IMG/VR virus record: IMGVR_UViG_3300044798_000128
Location: 1-42,356 of that record
Source: a virus
DNA: 42,356 bases
Reading direction: 5' to 3' (one strand)
In this document: positions 1 to 6,830 of the stretch, piece by piece
Position numbering within the stretch: position 1 is the stretch's first letter
Layout of the letters: each line of letters starts with the position of its first letter
Notes under the pieces: model-generated
What the model was told of the DNA's origin: nothing
Database searches by the model: none
What the model saw: the letters and a program-made list of their open reading frames with translations, nothing else
Made by a program: the position numbers and the translations under genes

Positions 1-127
1 GCCGAGCGCTCCAGCGGTACCTGACCGATTTCGGCAAGACGCAGGCCGAAGCCGGCGAGCGGCTCAACCTGACGCAATCGGCAGTCTCGCATTTGCTGCG
101 GCTGCTCGACCTGCCCGAGCCGGTGCA
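1..127. repeat. Terminal direct repeat, left copy (identical to 42230-42356)
   Basis: Bases 1-127 are identical to the last 127 bases of the window. A 127-base exact overlap is what an assembler using k=127 leaves at the ends of a circular contig, so this is more likely a circularity mark than a biological terminal repeat. The reading frame of the ParB gene continues correctly when one copy is removed, which supports this. Confidence 0.95.
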
Positions 128-1442
128 GGACTTGGTGAATCAGGGAGCGCTGCCGGAGCGATTCGCGCGGCAACTCGTGAGTCTGGCCAAGGTCGCGCCA
201 GAGGATGTGGTCCAGGCGGCGCAGGTGATCGCCGAGGCGCCAGCGGATGAACGTGACGAGACCGCCGACCGGCAGATTGGCAACTTGCTCGACGAGCATG
301 GGCGCAGTCTGAGTCCGCGATCAGGTTCTCATTGGCCGATGGATTGGCGACCTGAAGCGGATCCGGAGGCGGCGTCGCCAACGTCGTCCTCGACGCTTAC
401 GACAGGGCTGGGCCTGACGTGCCAGAGTTGCCCGGCGCGTGTGGTGACGCAAGGGGAATCCACATGCACCAGCCTGTTGTGTTTTGAGGCGCGCAAGGCG
501 GCCTGGTTGCAGCGCGAATTAGAGCGCGTCGCGGCCAAGTTCAAAGTTGCGATCGCGGCGCCGGGGGAATCGGTCAAGACGCTGGAGGTGGGCTATGGAA
601 ATGAGAGCGATATCAAAGTGTTACTCAAGCGCAAAAGCAAGCCGGATTGTTTGCGCGTGATGCCGATCACCGAGGATGGCTACAGTTACAAGTATTCGTA
701 TCACTCTGATGTGCTGGGGAGCAGGGTCATTGCGCTGGGCTCGACCGATCCGACTGTTCTCAGGCGCGAACAAGCGGCCAAAGAGGCCAGGGCGAAGGGA
801 GTTGATCTGCCGGCAGATGACGAGATCCGCGGCCAGGCGGCCGATCAGGAGGAAGCGGAGCGTGAGGAGCGGCGCGAGGCCAGGGCGGCTGTCCGCCGGG
901 CGATGCACGATATTCCGTGGCTGATCTTTCACACGGCAGAGGCATGTGGCGAGCAGTTGCAGGTGAGTGGGATGACGCTCAGATGGATGTACGAGCTCGT
1001 CGAGGATCACTATCATACGCCGAACGGCTGGCTGCAATTCGACGAGCTTTTTGATCCACTGGACGATCAGATGCCTTCCGTGCTCAGCAAGAAAAAGGCA
1101 CCGGATTCCCTCGTGCGGCAAATGTTGCTCGTACATCGTTTCTCGTCTGAGATTTGGACGGGTTTCGATCCGAAGCAGTCCTATGATTGGCCCCGCACGC
1201 TCGAAATGGTCCAGAAAACTTGCGAGGAGTTGGATCTCAAGCCTGGCACGGGTTGGAACGAGCCGCCGATCTGGACGACGGAAACGAATTGCCACGTATG
1301 CGGCAAATTCACGAGCATGGATCACGTGACGAAACGCGACGAGGAGGAGGGCTGGGCGGCGGGCGAGCGCGTGACGTGCTCGGAGGAATGCCGCTCGCAG
1401 GTTGCCAAGTCGCCGGCCAAGCCGAAGGCGAAGCGGAAATAG
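1..1442 (+). CDS. parB: ParB/Spo0J-family protein, C-terminal part (continues from 41869-42356)
   Basis: This is the 3' part of a gene that starts at 41869 and crosses the circle junction; the window enters at the second base of a codon. Complete from 41869, it is 600 residues. This part holds the helix-turn-helix region (TQAEAGERLNLTQSAVSHLL, about residues 134-153), then a long C-terminal half with a cysteine cluster (CQSCPAR ... CTSLLCFEARK) and a final zinc-finger-like pair (CHVCGKF ... CSEEC). ParB proteins bind centromere-like DNA sites, and phage versions may serve partition, regulation or anti-restriction. No ParA ATPase is seen in the genome, so classical partition is doubtful. The family is clear; the role is inferred. 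Confidence 0.9.
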   Translation, partial: RALQRYLTDFGKTQAEAGERLNLTQSAVSHLLRLLDLPEPVQDLVNQGALPERFARQLVSLAKVAPEDVVQAAQVIAEAPADERDETADRQIGNLLDEHGRSLSPRSGSHWPMDWRPEADPEAASPTSSSTLTTGLGLTCQSCPARVVTQGESTCTSLLCFEARKAAWLQRELERVAAKFKVAIAAPGESVKTLEVGYGNESDIKVLLKRKSKPDCLRVMPITEDGYSYKYSYHSDVLGSRVIALGSTDPTVLRREQAAKEARAKGVDLPADDEIRGQAADQEEAEREERREARAAVRRAMHDIPWLIFHTAEACGEQLQVSGMTLRWMYELVEDHYHTPNGWLQFDELFDPLDDQMPSVLSKKKAPDSLVRQMLLVHRFSSEIWTGFDPKQSYDWPRTLEMVQKTCEELDLKPGTGWNEPPIWTTETNCHVCGKFTSMDHVTKRDEEEGWAAGERVTCSEECRSQVAKSPAKPKAKRK

Positions 1443-1450
1443 TCCCCAGG

Positions 1451-1467
1451 ACACCCTTGAGGGGTGT
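1451..1467 (+). other. Small hairpin after ParB
   Basis: ACACCC and GGGTGT form a 6-bp stem around a five-base loop directly after the ParB stop. No T-run follows, so it is not a clear intrinsic terminator. Its right arm overlaps the first bases of the dispersed 21-bp box at 1466. Confidence 0.4.
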
Positions 1468-1486
1468 ATCAGTAATGGGAATTATC
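1466..1486 (-). repeat. Dispersed 21-bp box, copy 1
   Basis: Reverse-strand reading: left block GATAAT, spacer TCCC, right block ATTACTGATAC (the invariant half). It lies between ParB and the beta-helix gene, ending 22 bases before the ATG at 1509. Confidence 0.85.
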
Positions 1487-1508
1487 TGACTATACTAAAG
1501 GAGTGAAA

Positions 1509-2765
1509 ATGCCAACCTACTATATCAGCCCGACGGGGAACGACAATGCCGACGGCCAGTCAGCAGCAATGGCATGGAAAACATTGAGCCGTCTTGATAC
1601 CGCGTTCGAAAGCAGGATGATTCGCGGAGGGGATTCAATTTTGCTGGAGCGCGGTGGAGCGTGGAAGGCGTCGGCGACCAATCGCATCCGAGTTCGAAAT
1701 GTCCCTACGACTGCTGCCGCGCGGCTGATCTTCGGTGCTTATGGCAACGGGGTATATCCTCTTATTACTGGGACGGGTTATTCTGCGTATCTGTTTGGCA
1801 CGGGCATTGACGATGCGCCTGTCCATTTTGTCTCCATTTCGAGCTTGGATATTCGGTACACTTCTGAGGCACAAGTCTGTTATCTCCATGACTGCCATGA
1901 CTGGGATATTCGCGCGAACTATTTCGATGGACTCGTGCTCATCGAGGGCGCGGCGGCGACTGCCTTGACGTTCATCGGCAATGACTTTGCACAGACTAAA
2001 GCAATAGTGCCTTGCTCGACCATCTACATCGGCCACTGGACGGACATGCCGGCCAGCGGGCCGCATGACATCCTATTCGCGGGGAACAGCATTCACGACA
2101 TTCTAGGTATCTGGGATGACTACCCGGACGCAGAGACAGAAGGCATTGACGTGAAGAATGGGACGAGGGGACTCGTCATCCGAGGGAACGCCTTCCGAAA
2201 CATTCAAGGTGGAAATTTCATCACGTTGCGCGGCTCTAACCACCAAGTCTATGACAATGTTATGGATGGGGCGAAGGGCGCTGGTGTGTGCGGTTGGCTC
2301 AACAGTGGCGAGAGCGGATGGGATGTTTCCGGGAACACAATCTCCAACTGCAAATGGGGAGTGCGCTTGGAAGGGCCGGGGAATAAGATTCACGACAACC
2401 ATTTCATCAACTGTGCTACTCCGATGGTGTATGCTGTGGGAACAGATGTCGGCGGAAACATTATCGGGGATGAGCCGGTTCCGCCTGCGCCACCTGCGCC
2501 ACCTACACCACCTACACCACCGACGCCAGCGCCGACGGCAACCATTTCAGCCAGCGTCAAGCGCTACTGGTGGTGGTGGAAAGTCACTCTGACGTGGAAG
2601 TGCGAGAACGCGAAAAGCGCAAGCCTGGGCGGGATCGGCTCGGTTGCTCTGTCAGGAACCAAGACCGTCACGGTCTCAAAGCGTGGAACGTACGTTTACA
2701 TCATCACGGCAACGGCGGTGGATGATAGAACGGCGCCGGCATCCGTGACCGTAACAATCAAATGA
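1509..2765 (+). CDS. Right-handed beta-helix surface or fibre protein with Ig-like C-terminus
   Basis: 418 residues. The start (MPTYYISPTGNDNADG) matches the N-terminus common in parallel beta-helix proteins, followed by repeated turns such as NSIHDI, NAFRNI and NTISNC typical of pectate-lyase-like folds. A proline-rich linker (PAPPAPPTPPTPPTP, about residue 330) joins a C-terminal domain with an Ig/PKD-like strand pattern. AAGGAG sits 5 bases before the ATG at 1509, preferred to the GTG at 1503. Phage beta-helix proteins bind or degrade surface polysaccharide. It is odd that this one sits beside ParB rather than with the tail genes; it may be a moron or a second receptor-binding protein. The catalytic role is not shown. 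Confidence 0.75.
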   Translation: MPTYYISPTGNDNADGQSAAMAWKTLSRLDTAFESRMIRGGDSILLERGGAWKASATNRIRVRNVPTTAAARLIFGAYGNGVYPLITGTGYSAYLFGTGIDDAPVHFVSISSLDIRYTSEAQVCYLHDCHDWDIRANYFDGLVLIEGAAATALTFIGNDFAQTKAIVPCSTIYIGHWTDMPASGPHDILFAGNSIHDILGIWDDYPDAETEGIDVKNGTRGLVIRGNAFRNIQGGNFITLRGSNHQVYDNVMDGAKGAGVCGWLNSGESGWDVSGNTISNCKWGVRLEGPGNKIHDNHFINCATPMVYAVGTDVGGNIIGDEPVPPAPPAPPTPPTPPTPAPTATISASVKRYWWWWKVTLTWKCENAKSASLGGIGSVALSGTKTVTVSKRGTYVYIITATAVDDRTAPASVTVTIK

Positions 2766-2959
2766 TGCCTGTTCCCTATCTGCCGGCATGGGATGGTCAC
2801 CAGGGGTGGGATCGGCGACCCATCTCGGTAAAGATCGAGGACTTGGCCGAATTCAAGCGAGGCAATCGAGTGCGAGTGCTGCGATCACGGTGGATGGATG
2901 GGGCTGGTGATCCAGTCCTGGAGGTGGTGACGGATGACAACTTACGCGCGCGGGACTAA
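2762..2959 (+). CDS. Small hypothetical protein
   Basis: 65 residues (MMPVPYLPAWDGHQGW...), overlapping the previous stop by four bases (ATGA), which suggests translational coupling. No known domain is recognised. Its end overlaps the start of the next, broken gene by 26 bases. Confidence 0.6.
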   Translation: MMPVPYLPAWDGHQGWDRRPISVKIEDLAEFKRGNRVRVLRSRWMDGAGDPVLEVVTDDNLRARD

Positions 2960-3398
2960 TGTCTCGACGATGGCCAGCCGGGTCGAGATCGAGCGAACCT
3001 TGAAATGATTCGGGGTCTCTGACGTTCTCTGCCTGGAATGGCGAGGCAAGGCTGCGGTCGTTTTCGAGTTTCAGGGCAAACGCATCCGATTGATGGCGGA
3101 CTTGCCGGATGAAGTCCGCACGCCCAAAGGACGCAAACCCCTGCACCCGGAGAAGGCGCTCGAACAGGAAACCCGCGAGCGCTGGCGGGCGCTTCTGGTG
3201 AGCATCAAGGGCAGCATGAGCGCGGTCGAGGCCGGGATCAAGACTTTTGAGCAGGCGTTCATCGGCGACATTCTCTTGCCGAATGGCAAGACCGTTTCCG
3301 AGTGGGCTTTGCCGCAGGTCGAACAGGCATACGAATCCGGCCGGATGCCGCCCTTGTTGTTTTTGCCGGAAACAACAGAGATCGTCGAGAATGGATAG
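2934..3398 (+). pseudogene. Conserved phage hypothetical gene interrupted by in-frame TGA at 3006-3008
   Basis: From ATG 2934 (GGAGG nine bases upstream) the frame reads MTTYARGTNVSTMASR and 8 more residues, meets TGA at 3006, then continues in the same frame with FGVSDVLCLEWRGKAAVVFE and on to 3398. Both sides match what I recall of one phage family whose members begin MTTYA..T.VS...SR.EIERTL.R(Y/F)G and later have RWRALALVVKAKLE-like sequence, so the stop stands where a sense codon (often Arg) is expected. Translation could restart at ATG 3090, giving 102 residues. Either a nonsense mutation, an assembly error or recoding; other genes here end normally with TGA. Function unknown. Confidence 0.7.
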
Positions 3399-3821
3399 AT
3401 GAACCATACAATAAACAGGGACTTTGGGCTATTCGGTGAGGAATACGTGATGCACCTGTTACACGGTCTGGGGATACATTGCGAGCACAGTCACCAGGCA
3501 GATTTGAAAACGGGGCAGGTCACAATCGAAGTGAAAGCCAGCCATTTGACTCAGTGCGACCGCCACCATGGCAAGCGTTTCCAGTTTTGCCTATGGCGCG
3601 AGGGTCACACCGACTTTGACGCTGATTTTCTGGTCTGCCTGTGCTGCCCCGACGGGCAGCTTGTCACCGACACTTACATCATTCCCCGCGCACATGTTGA
3701 CCATAAGCACAAATTGATAATTTGGCCGGGAGACTACCAGGGGAAATGGTTGCCCTTTCACGATGCGTGGAACCTCATCATTGCGCATTCTGGTGTAGTG
3801 TGGAGGGGGAATGATGACTAG
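3399..3821 (+). CDS. PD-(D/E)XK nuclease-like protein
   Basis: 140 residues. The N-terminus FGLFGEEYVMHLLHGLG, then AD at 34-35 and IEVKAS at 43-48, gives the E14 / D35 / E44-x-K46 pattern of PD-(D/E)XK nucleases, as in restriction enzymes and resolvase-like proteins. The start follows the preceding stop directly and the next gene starts immediately after its own stop. It may process phage DNA or cut foreign DNA; the substrate cannot be told. The fold is inferred from motif order. Confidence 0.65.
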   Translation: MNHTINRDFGLFGEEYVMHLLHGLGIHCEHSHQADLKTGQVTIEVKASHLTQCDRHHGKRFQFCLWREGHTDFDADFLVCLCCPDGQLVTDTYIIPRAHVDHKHKLIIWPGDYQGKWLPFHDAWNLIIAHSGVVWRGNDD

Positions 3822-4145
3822 ATGAACAATGCAACCTTGGCAATGTTTCTCGTAGGGGCTTTCATCACCGGGGTTGGGATTGCCGGCTTGTATCTCGTGC
3901 TCCGACGTCCTACGCTCAATCTCAAAGTTATCCGCAAGGTTGAGACGATGGATGTGACGCACATTGTCCCCTTGATTATCTTGTTTGAGCATAGCGCCCC
4001 CGGCAGTGATAAGAGCCGACTGTACCTGGCAAGGTTGGCCGATTTGATTGGGAAAAACCCGGAGGATGCGGTGGCTCGTCTGGATGCGATCTCGGTGTTT
4101 CGGCGCAAGAAACTTTGGGGCGGAATGCTCAAAAAAGTGCTTTAG
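3822..4145 (+). CDS. Small membrane protein
   Basis: 107 residues. Residues 5-27 (TLAMFLVGAFITGVGIAGLY) form one hydrophobic helix, followed by a basic cytoplasmic-looking tail ending FRRKKLWGGMLKKVL. Its ATG abuts the stop of the nuclease gene. Function not recognised. Confidence 0.65.
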   Translation: MNNATLAMFLVGAFITGVGIAGLYLVLRRPTLNLKVIRKVETMDVTHIVPLIILFEHSAPGSDKSRLYLARLADLIGKNPEDAVARLDAISVFRRKKLWGGMLKKVL

Positions 4146-4229
4146 TTTGCGCTTCGCGTAACCAATGCAATGAACGCGCGCCGAGTAGCGCCTGTCCCAA
4201 TTCATCCTCACCTCCGCACACTCTAAAAG

Positions 4230-5030
4230 ATGAATGACAAAGTAGACAATTTGACGCCTAATCAGATCTGGCAGGCTGCGCTCGGCGATTTGCAGTTGCA
4301 GTTGACTGGGGCCACGTTCGACCAGTGGCTCCTCCGGACCCGCTGTGTTTCGTGCAACGGCGATGGATTTGTGATCGCCGTGCATAACGAGTCTGCCCGA
4401 GAATGGATTGAGGCGCGCCTGGCGGGGATGATCCAGCGGACGCTGGCGGCCAGGGTCGGGCAGCCGGTGCAGATAAGATTCATTACTGATACACCCAAGG
4501 CGAGCTCAGTCGAGCCGGAGCCTGTGAATCCAGCCCTTCAGATCGAGCCACGGGGATTTATTCTACCGGACTATGATCCCAAAGAGGCAGGTTGGTTCGA
4601 TGTGAGCGAATACGCCTCGACCTTTTGGTCCCCCCTGCTGGGGCGTATCGCCTGGCGAGTATGGGAGATTGTTCGTGAGACGGATCATCGCCCAAAAGAA
4701 AGAAAGACTGAATGGACGCCGGCCAAGCGCTGGACAGCACCGCGCCTGGCCGAGTTGGTGCCCTGCGGTCGCCAGGCATTGACTGGCAGGATGCGTAACG
4801 ATAATCGGGAAATCGGGGCATTCGGCCGGCTGGAGGAGATGGAAGTTGCCCAGGTGCAGCGCCAGGGCATTGATCCGCACATCATCTATACGCTGAGCGC
4901 GCGGACCAGGTTGGCGCTCTTGATGCCGGCCCAGGTGCAGCAACTCTCGGAGAATATGCGGGTGAAACATGATCACTGGCTCGAAGAACATGGATTCGAT
5001 CCCAAGGCATGGTTTCTGTCTAGTACATAA
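4230..5030 (+). CDS. Replication-initiator-like protein with DnaA domain I
   Basis: 266 residues. Residues 12-85 (IWQAALGDLQLQLTGATFDQ through VQIRFITDT) match the N-terminal domain I of DnaA, which recruits helicase and other partners. The AAA+ and DNA-binding domains of DnaA are absent; instead the C-terminal half has a helical segment with WTAPRLAELVPCGRQALTGR that could be a helix-turn-helix. I infer a phage replication or loader protein that copies the host DnaA recruiting surface. A copy of the 21-bp box lies inside the gene (4472-4492). The palindrome-rich region 5840-6190 is near and could be its target. Confidence 0.75.
   Translation: MNDKVDNLTPNQIWQAALGDLQLQLTGATFDQWLLRTRCVSCNGDGFVIAVHNESAREWIEARLAGMIQRTLAARVGQPVQIRFITDTPKASSVEPEPVNPALQIEPRGFILPDYDPKEAGWFDVSEYASTFWSPLLGRIAWRVWEIVRETDHRPKERKTEWTPAKRWTAPRLAELVPCGRQALTGRMRNDNREIGAFGRLEEMEVAQVQRQGIDPHIIYTLSARTRLALLMPAQVQQLSENMRVKHDHWLEEHGFDPKAWFLSST
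4472..4492 (+). repeat. Dispersed 21-bp box, copy 2 (inside a gene)
   Basis: Left block GATAAG, spacer ATTC, right block ATTACTGATAC. It lies fully inside the DnaA-domain-I gene, where it encodes IRFITDT at the end of the domain. It is the only exact copy lying wholly inside a gene. Confidence 0.8.
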
Positions 5031-5059
5031 ACAGGCCGCTTGCCTACCAAAGGAGTAAG

Positions 5060-5248
5060 ATGGATAAAAAGTACAGTCTCAATCAATTGCGTGGAGCATG
5101 GGGAGCGGGAAGACATGCGGCAGAAGAGGCTGGCGAGGTTGATCACGCAGCGGACAAGCAGATGCGATGGCCATCAGAGCCGATAGCCTCAATGGATGAC
5201 ATAAGGAAGGCAATAGAGCTTCAAGAATTTGTAGGAGGTAGGAGATGA
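5060..5248 (+). CDS. Small hypothetical protein
   Basis: 62 residues (MDKKYSLNQLRGAWGAGRHA...). AAAGGAG stands five bases before the ATG. No known domain. It overlaps the next gene by four bases, so the small genes 5060-5839 form one overlapping string. Confidence 0.65.
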   Translation: MDKKYSLNQLRGAWGAGRHAAEEAGEVDHAADKQMRWPSEPIASMDDIRKAIELQEFVGGRR

Positions 5249-5433
5249 GCGATATTTTGATCAGGTTCAGACTTTTTGGCAATGAGGCCGAAGCTTTTCG
5301 GAAATTGTCGAGTAAGGAATTTCGCAGCCCACGCGAACAGGCGCACTACATTATTCGCCAGGAATTGGCCCGGCGCGGCCTACTGCCCGCCGATTCGCAA
5401 CCCCCGCTTTCCGGCGAGGTGACGGCGCCATGA
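5245..5433 (+). CDS. Small hypothetical protein, possibly ribbon-helix-helix-like
   Basis: 62 residues. GGAGGTAGGAG gives a strong ribosome site. The pattern ILIRFRLFGNEAEAFRKL ... REQAHYIIRQELARRGLL (strand, then two helices) is like short phage ribbon-helix-helix proteins, but no clear family match is claimed. Confidence 0.6.
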   Translation: MSDILIRFRLFGNEAEAFRKLSSKEFRSPREQAHYIIRQELARRGLLPADSQPPLSGEVTAP

Positions 5434-5591
5434 CCACGTCAACGCATGACCGCCGTGATGAAAATGCGCCTGGCAATTTGGGCAAGGCGCTGGCGCTTTT
5501 GATTGCCTGGGGGCGCGAGCAAGACCAGCCCGCCGACGATCCGTGCGGCGACGATGCGCCCCAGCTCGAGACGGCAGAATCCGCGCAATGA
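5430..5591 (+). CDS. Very small hypothetical protein
   Basis: 53 residues (MTTSTHDRRDENAPGNLGKA...), acidic C-terminus. ATGA overlap with the gene before and with the gene after supports it being a real member of the string despite its length. Function unknown. Confidence 0.5.
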   Translation: MTTSTHDRRDENAPGNLGKALALLIAWGREQDQPADDPCGDDAPQLETAESAQ

Positions 5592-5839
5592 CCACACCGA
5601 GCAACGATATCGCCTGGATGTTTGAAGTGATTCCTCACGAGAGGAACGTTATTGGAATCGTTCTGGTTGAAACTGGAATTCCAGAACTGAGAAAGAGACA
5701 GCACGAGTTGTGTGAACAAGCCAGAAAAGCTGAAGAAGATGGCAACGATGAATTTGCTCGTCAGCTTGGAGAAGAAATATATCAGATCTCTCTTGAGATC
5801 AATAAGAAGCAAAAAGAACTTCACATCGGCCTGGCCTAA
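5588..5839 (+). CDS. Small coiled-coil protein
   Basis: 83 residues from ATG 5588, which overlaps the preceding stop. Residues 35-75 are charged and helical (RKRQHELCEQARKAEEDG ... EIYQISLEINKKQKEL), typical of a short coiled coil. Last gene before the noncoding palindrome region. Function unknown. Confidence 0.6.
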   Translation: MTTPSNDIAWMFEVIPHERNVIGIVLVETGIPELRKRQHELCEQARKAEEDGNDEFARQLGEEIYQISLEINKKQKELHIGLA

Positions 5840-5980
5840 TTCCAACACAACTTTACTTTTCCCGAAATAGTTATACCGATGCCAAGTCATATGCTTTGGC
5901 ACCAGTAAAACATCAGCAGCGCCTTCCAGGCGCTTTTTTAATGCCAGAACTACCGAGGATTTGCGGAACGCCGTCACCGG

Positions 5981-5996
5981 CATGTCTATGGACATG
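5981..5996. promoter_or_regulatory. 16-bp palindrome, copy A
   Basis: CATGTC, centre TATG, GACATG. One of four copies of a palindrome with invariant arms. This copy lies in the noncoding candidate origin region. Confidence 0.65.
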
Positions 5997-6009
5997 TGCG
6001 CGGTTATCC

Positions 6010-6053
6010 TCGGCCTACTGGTGCCTTGGCATCGGCCTACTGATGCCAAGGCA
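6010..6053 (+). repeat. Direct repeat pair plus perfect 12-bp inverted repeat
   Basis: TCGGCCTACTGGTGCC (6010-6025) recurs with one change at 6032-6047. The second unit also completes a perfect inverted repeat: TGCCTTGGCATC (6022-6033) and GATGCCAAGGCA (6042-6053) with an 8-base loop. Could be iteron-like sites, an operator, or an RNA hairpin. Confidence 0.6.
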
Positions 6054-6137
6054 TGCACCCAGAGGGTTAAGAAAAGAAAAAGAAAGAATTTAAAGAGAAG
6101 AAGGGATATCCCGTGGAAGAAAAGGGGAGTCATTCGC

Positions 6138-6166
6138 TTGACGGCAGGCAGGGATTATGATAACAT
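6138..6166 (+). promoter_or_regulatory. Possible sigma70 promoter before the late block
   Basis: TTGACG (6138-6143), 17-base spacer, TAACAT (6161-6166). Five of six match the -35 and four of six the -10. A transcript from here would meet the terminator at 6200 within about 30 bases, an arrangement like lambda pR' and its terminator. Weak on sequence alone. Confidence 0.35.
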
Positions 6167-6199
6167 AAGCGCGTAAACCTTTCGCCACGTGCTTTGCCG

Positions 6200-6235
6200 C
6201 GGCGCACCTCCTTAGAGGAGATGCGCCGTTTTTTA
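6200..6235 (+). terminator. Intrinsic terminator before the late gene block
   Basis: CGGCGCA-C-CTCCT pairs with AGGAG-A-TGCGCCG (one mismatch, three-base loop), followed by TTTTTT. It separates the early string and the palindrome region from the genes that begin at 6257. Confidence 0.85.
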
Positions 6236-6256
6236 TTTCCTATCCCAAGGGGGATC

Positions 6257-6541
6257 ATGCTAACTCCAACCGGAAATCCTACTCACGATTCTATTCCCGA
6301 CACTGCCACGGCGATCCAGTTGGCCGTTCTCAATGAACGATTGCTGCCACTGATCGAATTGACCAAACAACACGAGATTACTTTGCGCGGCGAAAAAGGC
6401 ACTGGCGGCCTGATCGCAGACGTCAATGATCTCAAGCGCGGAATGGATACGATCCGCAGATTGTCCTGGTTGGCCATTGGATCGGGGATTGGAACGTTGG
6501 TGATGTGGTTTGCTACCTACATCAAATTGCAAGTGCATTGA
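6257..6541 (+). CDS. Coiled-coil, single-span membrane protein (XhlA- or holin-like)
   Basis: 94 residues from ATG 6257 (AAGGGGG upstream); an upstream start at 6194 is rejected because it would run through the terminator. A helical segment (LNERLLPLIELTKQHEITLR ... VNDLKRGMDTIRRLSWL) leads into a transmembrane helix near the C-terminus (LAIGSGIGTLVMWFATYIKL). Haemolysin XhlA-type phage proteins have this order and work with holins in lysis. It would be the first gene read after the terminator. Lysis role is inference. Confidence 0.6.
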   Translation: MLTPTGNPTHDSIPDTATAIQLAVLNERLLPLIELTKQHEITLRGEKGTGGLIADVNDLKRGMDTIRRLSWLAIGSGIGTLVMWFATYIKLQVH

Positions 6542-6551
6542 AAGGGGATCC

Positions 6552-6797
6552 ATGGGTGATTTGATCGAAGGGATTATCACCGGCCTCGTCGAGGATGAGA
6601 GTTGGCAGGGCAATCTCACGGATGGCGAGCGCACCCAATTGATCGAAGCGGTCCAGCGGCGATTGGAAAAAGCGCTCAAGACTGAGCGTGCTCAACTTGT
6701 GGGTTGCCTGCGAACGATCAATCAATCCATGTCGTGGCTTCAAGGCTCCCAGCGCGCCGACGTGTTCAATTCGTTGATCACCGGATTCGGATTGTGA
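6552..6797 (+). CDS. Small hypothetical protein
   Basis: 81 residues from ATG 6552 with AAAGGGG upstream. Mostly helical and charged (LTDGERTQLIEAVQRRLEKA...). No known domain recognised. Lies 10 bases after the membrane protein gene, likely the same transcript. Confidence 0.6.
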   Translation: MGDLIEGIITGLVEDESWQGNLTDGERTQLIEAVQRRLEKALKTERAQLVGCLRTINQSMSWLQGSQRADVFNSLITGFGL

Positions 6798-6806
6798 AGC
6801 CGGACA

Positions 6807-6827
6807 GATAATCTCCATTATCCCTAC
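6807..6827 (+). repeat. Possible degenerate 21-bp box
   Basis: Left block GATAAT and spacer CTCC fit; the right block ATTATCCCTAC keeps 7 of 11 bases. It also forms GATAAT / ATTATC, a perfect dyad. It ends three bases before the ATG at 6831, the usual place for these boxes. Confidence 0.35.
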
Positions 6828-6830
6828 AAG

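Larger units (their letters stand above)
5840..6199. other. Noncoding region rich in palindromes and repeats; candidate replication origin or control region
   Basis: No convincing gene on either strand. It holds a 22-bp imperfect palindrome around GATGCCAAGTCATATG (from 5879), an inverted GGCACCAGTA (5898-5907), the 16-bp palindrome at 5981, a direct repeat of TCGGCCTACTG(G/A)TGCC at 6010-6025 and 6032-6047 (22-bp period), and a perfect 12-bp inverted repeat at 6022-6033 / 6042-6053. The shared words GATGCCAAG and TACTGRTGCC suggest binding sites for one protein. An A-rich stretch (6062-6125) follows. Position near the DnaA-domain-I gene suggests an origin; this is inference. Confidence 0.5.

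Noticed and set aside
621-1454. Minus-strand open frame of 277 codons
   Set aside because: Antisense of the ParB C-terminal half, Arg/Leu/His-rich, no ribosome site or domain.
2470-2535. Short tandem DNA repeat of 9-10 bases
   Set aside because: It simply encodes the Pro-rich hinge (PPAPPAPPTPPTPP); no evidence for a separate element.
5351-6133. Minus-strand frame of 260 codons over the candidate origin
   Set aside because: It overlaps several coupled plus-strand small genes, and its N-terminal part is only Phe/Leu-rich translation of the A-rich stretch.
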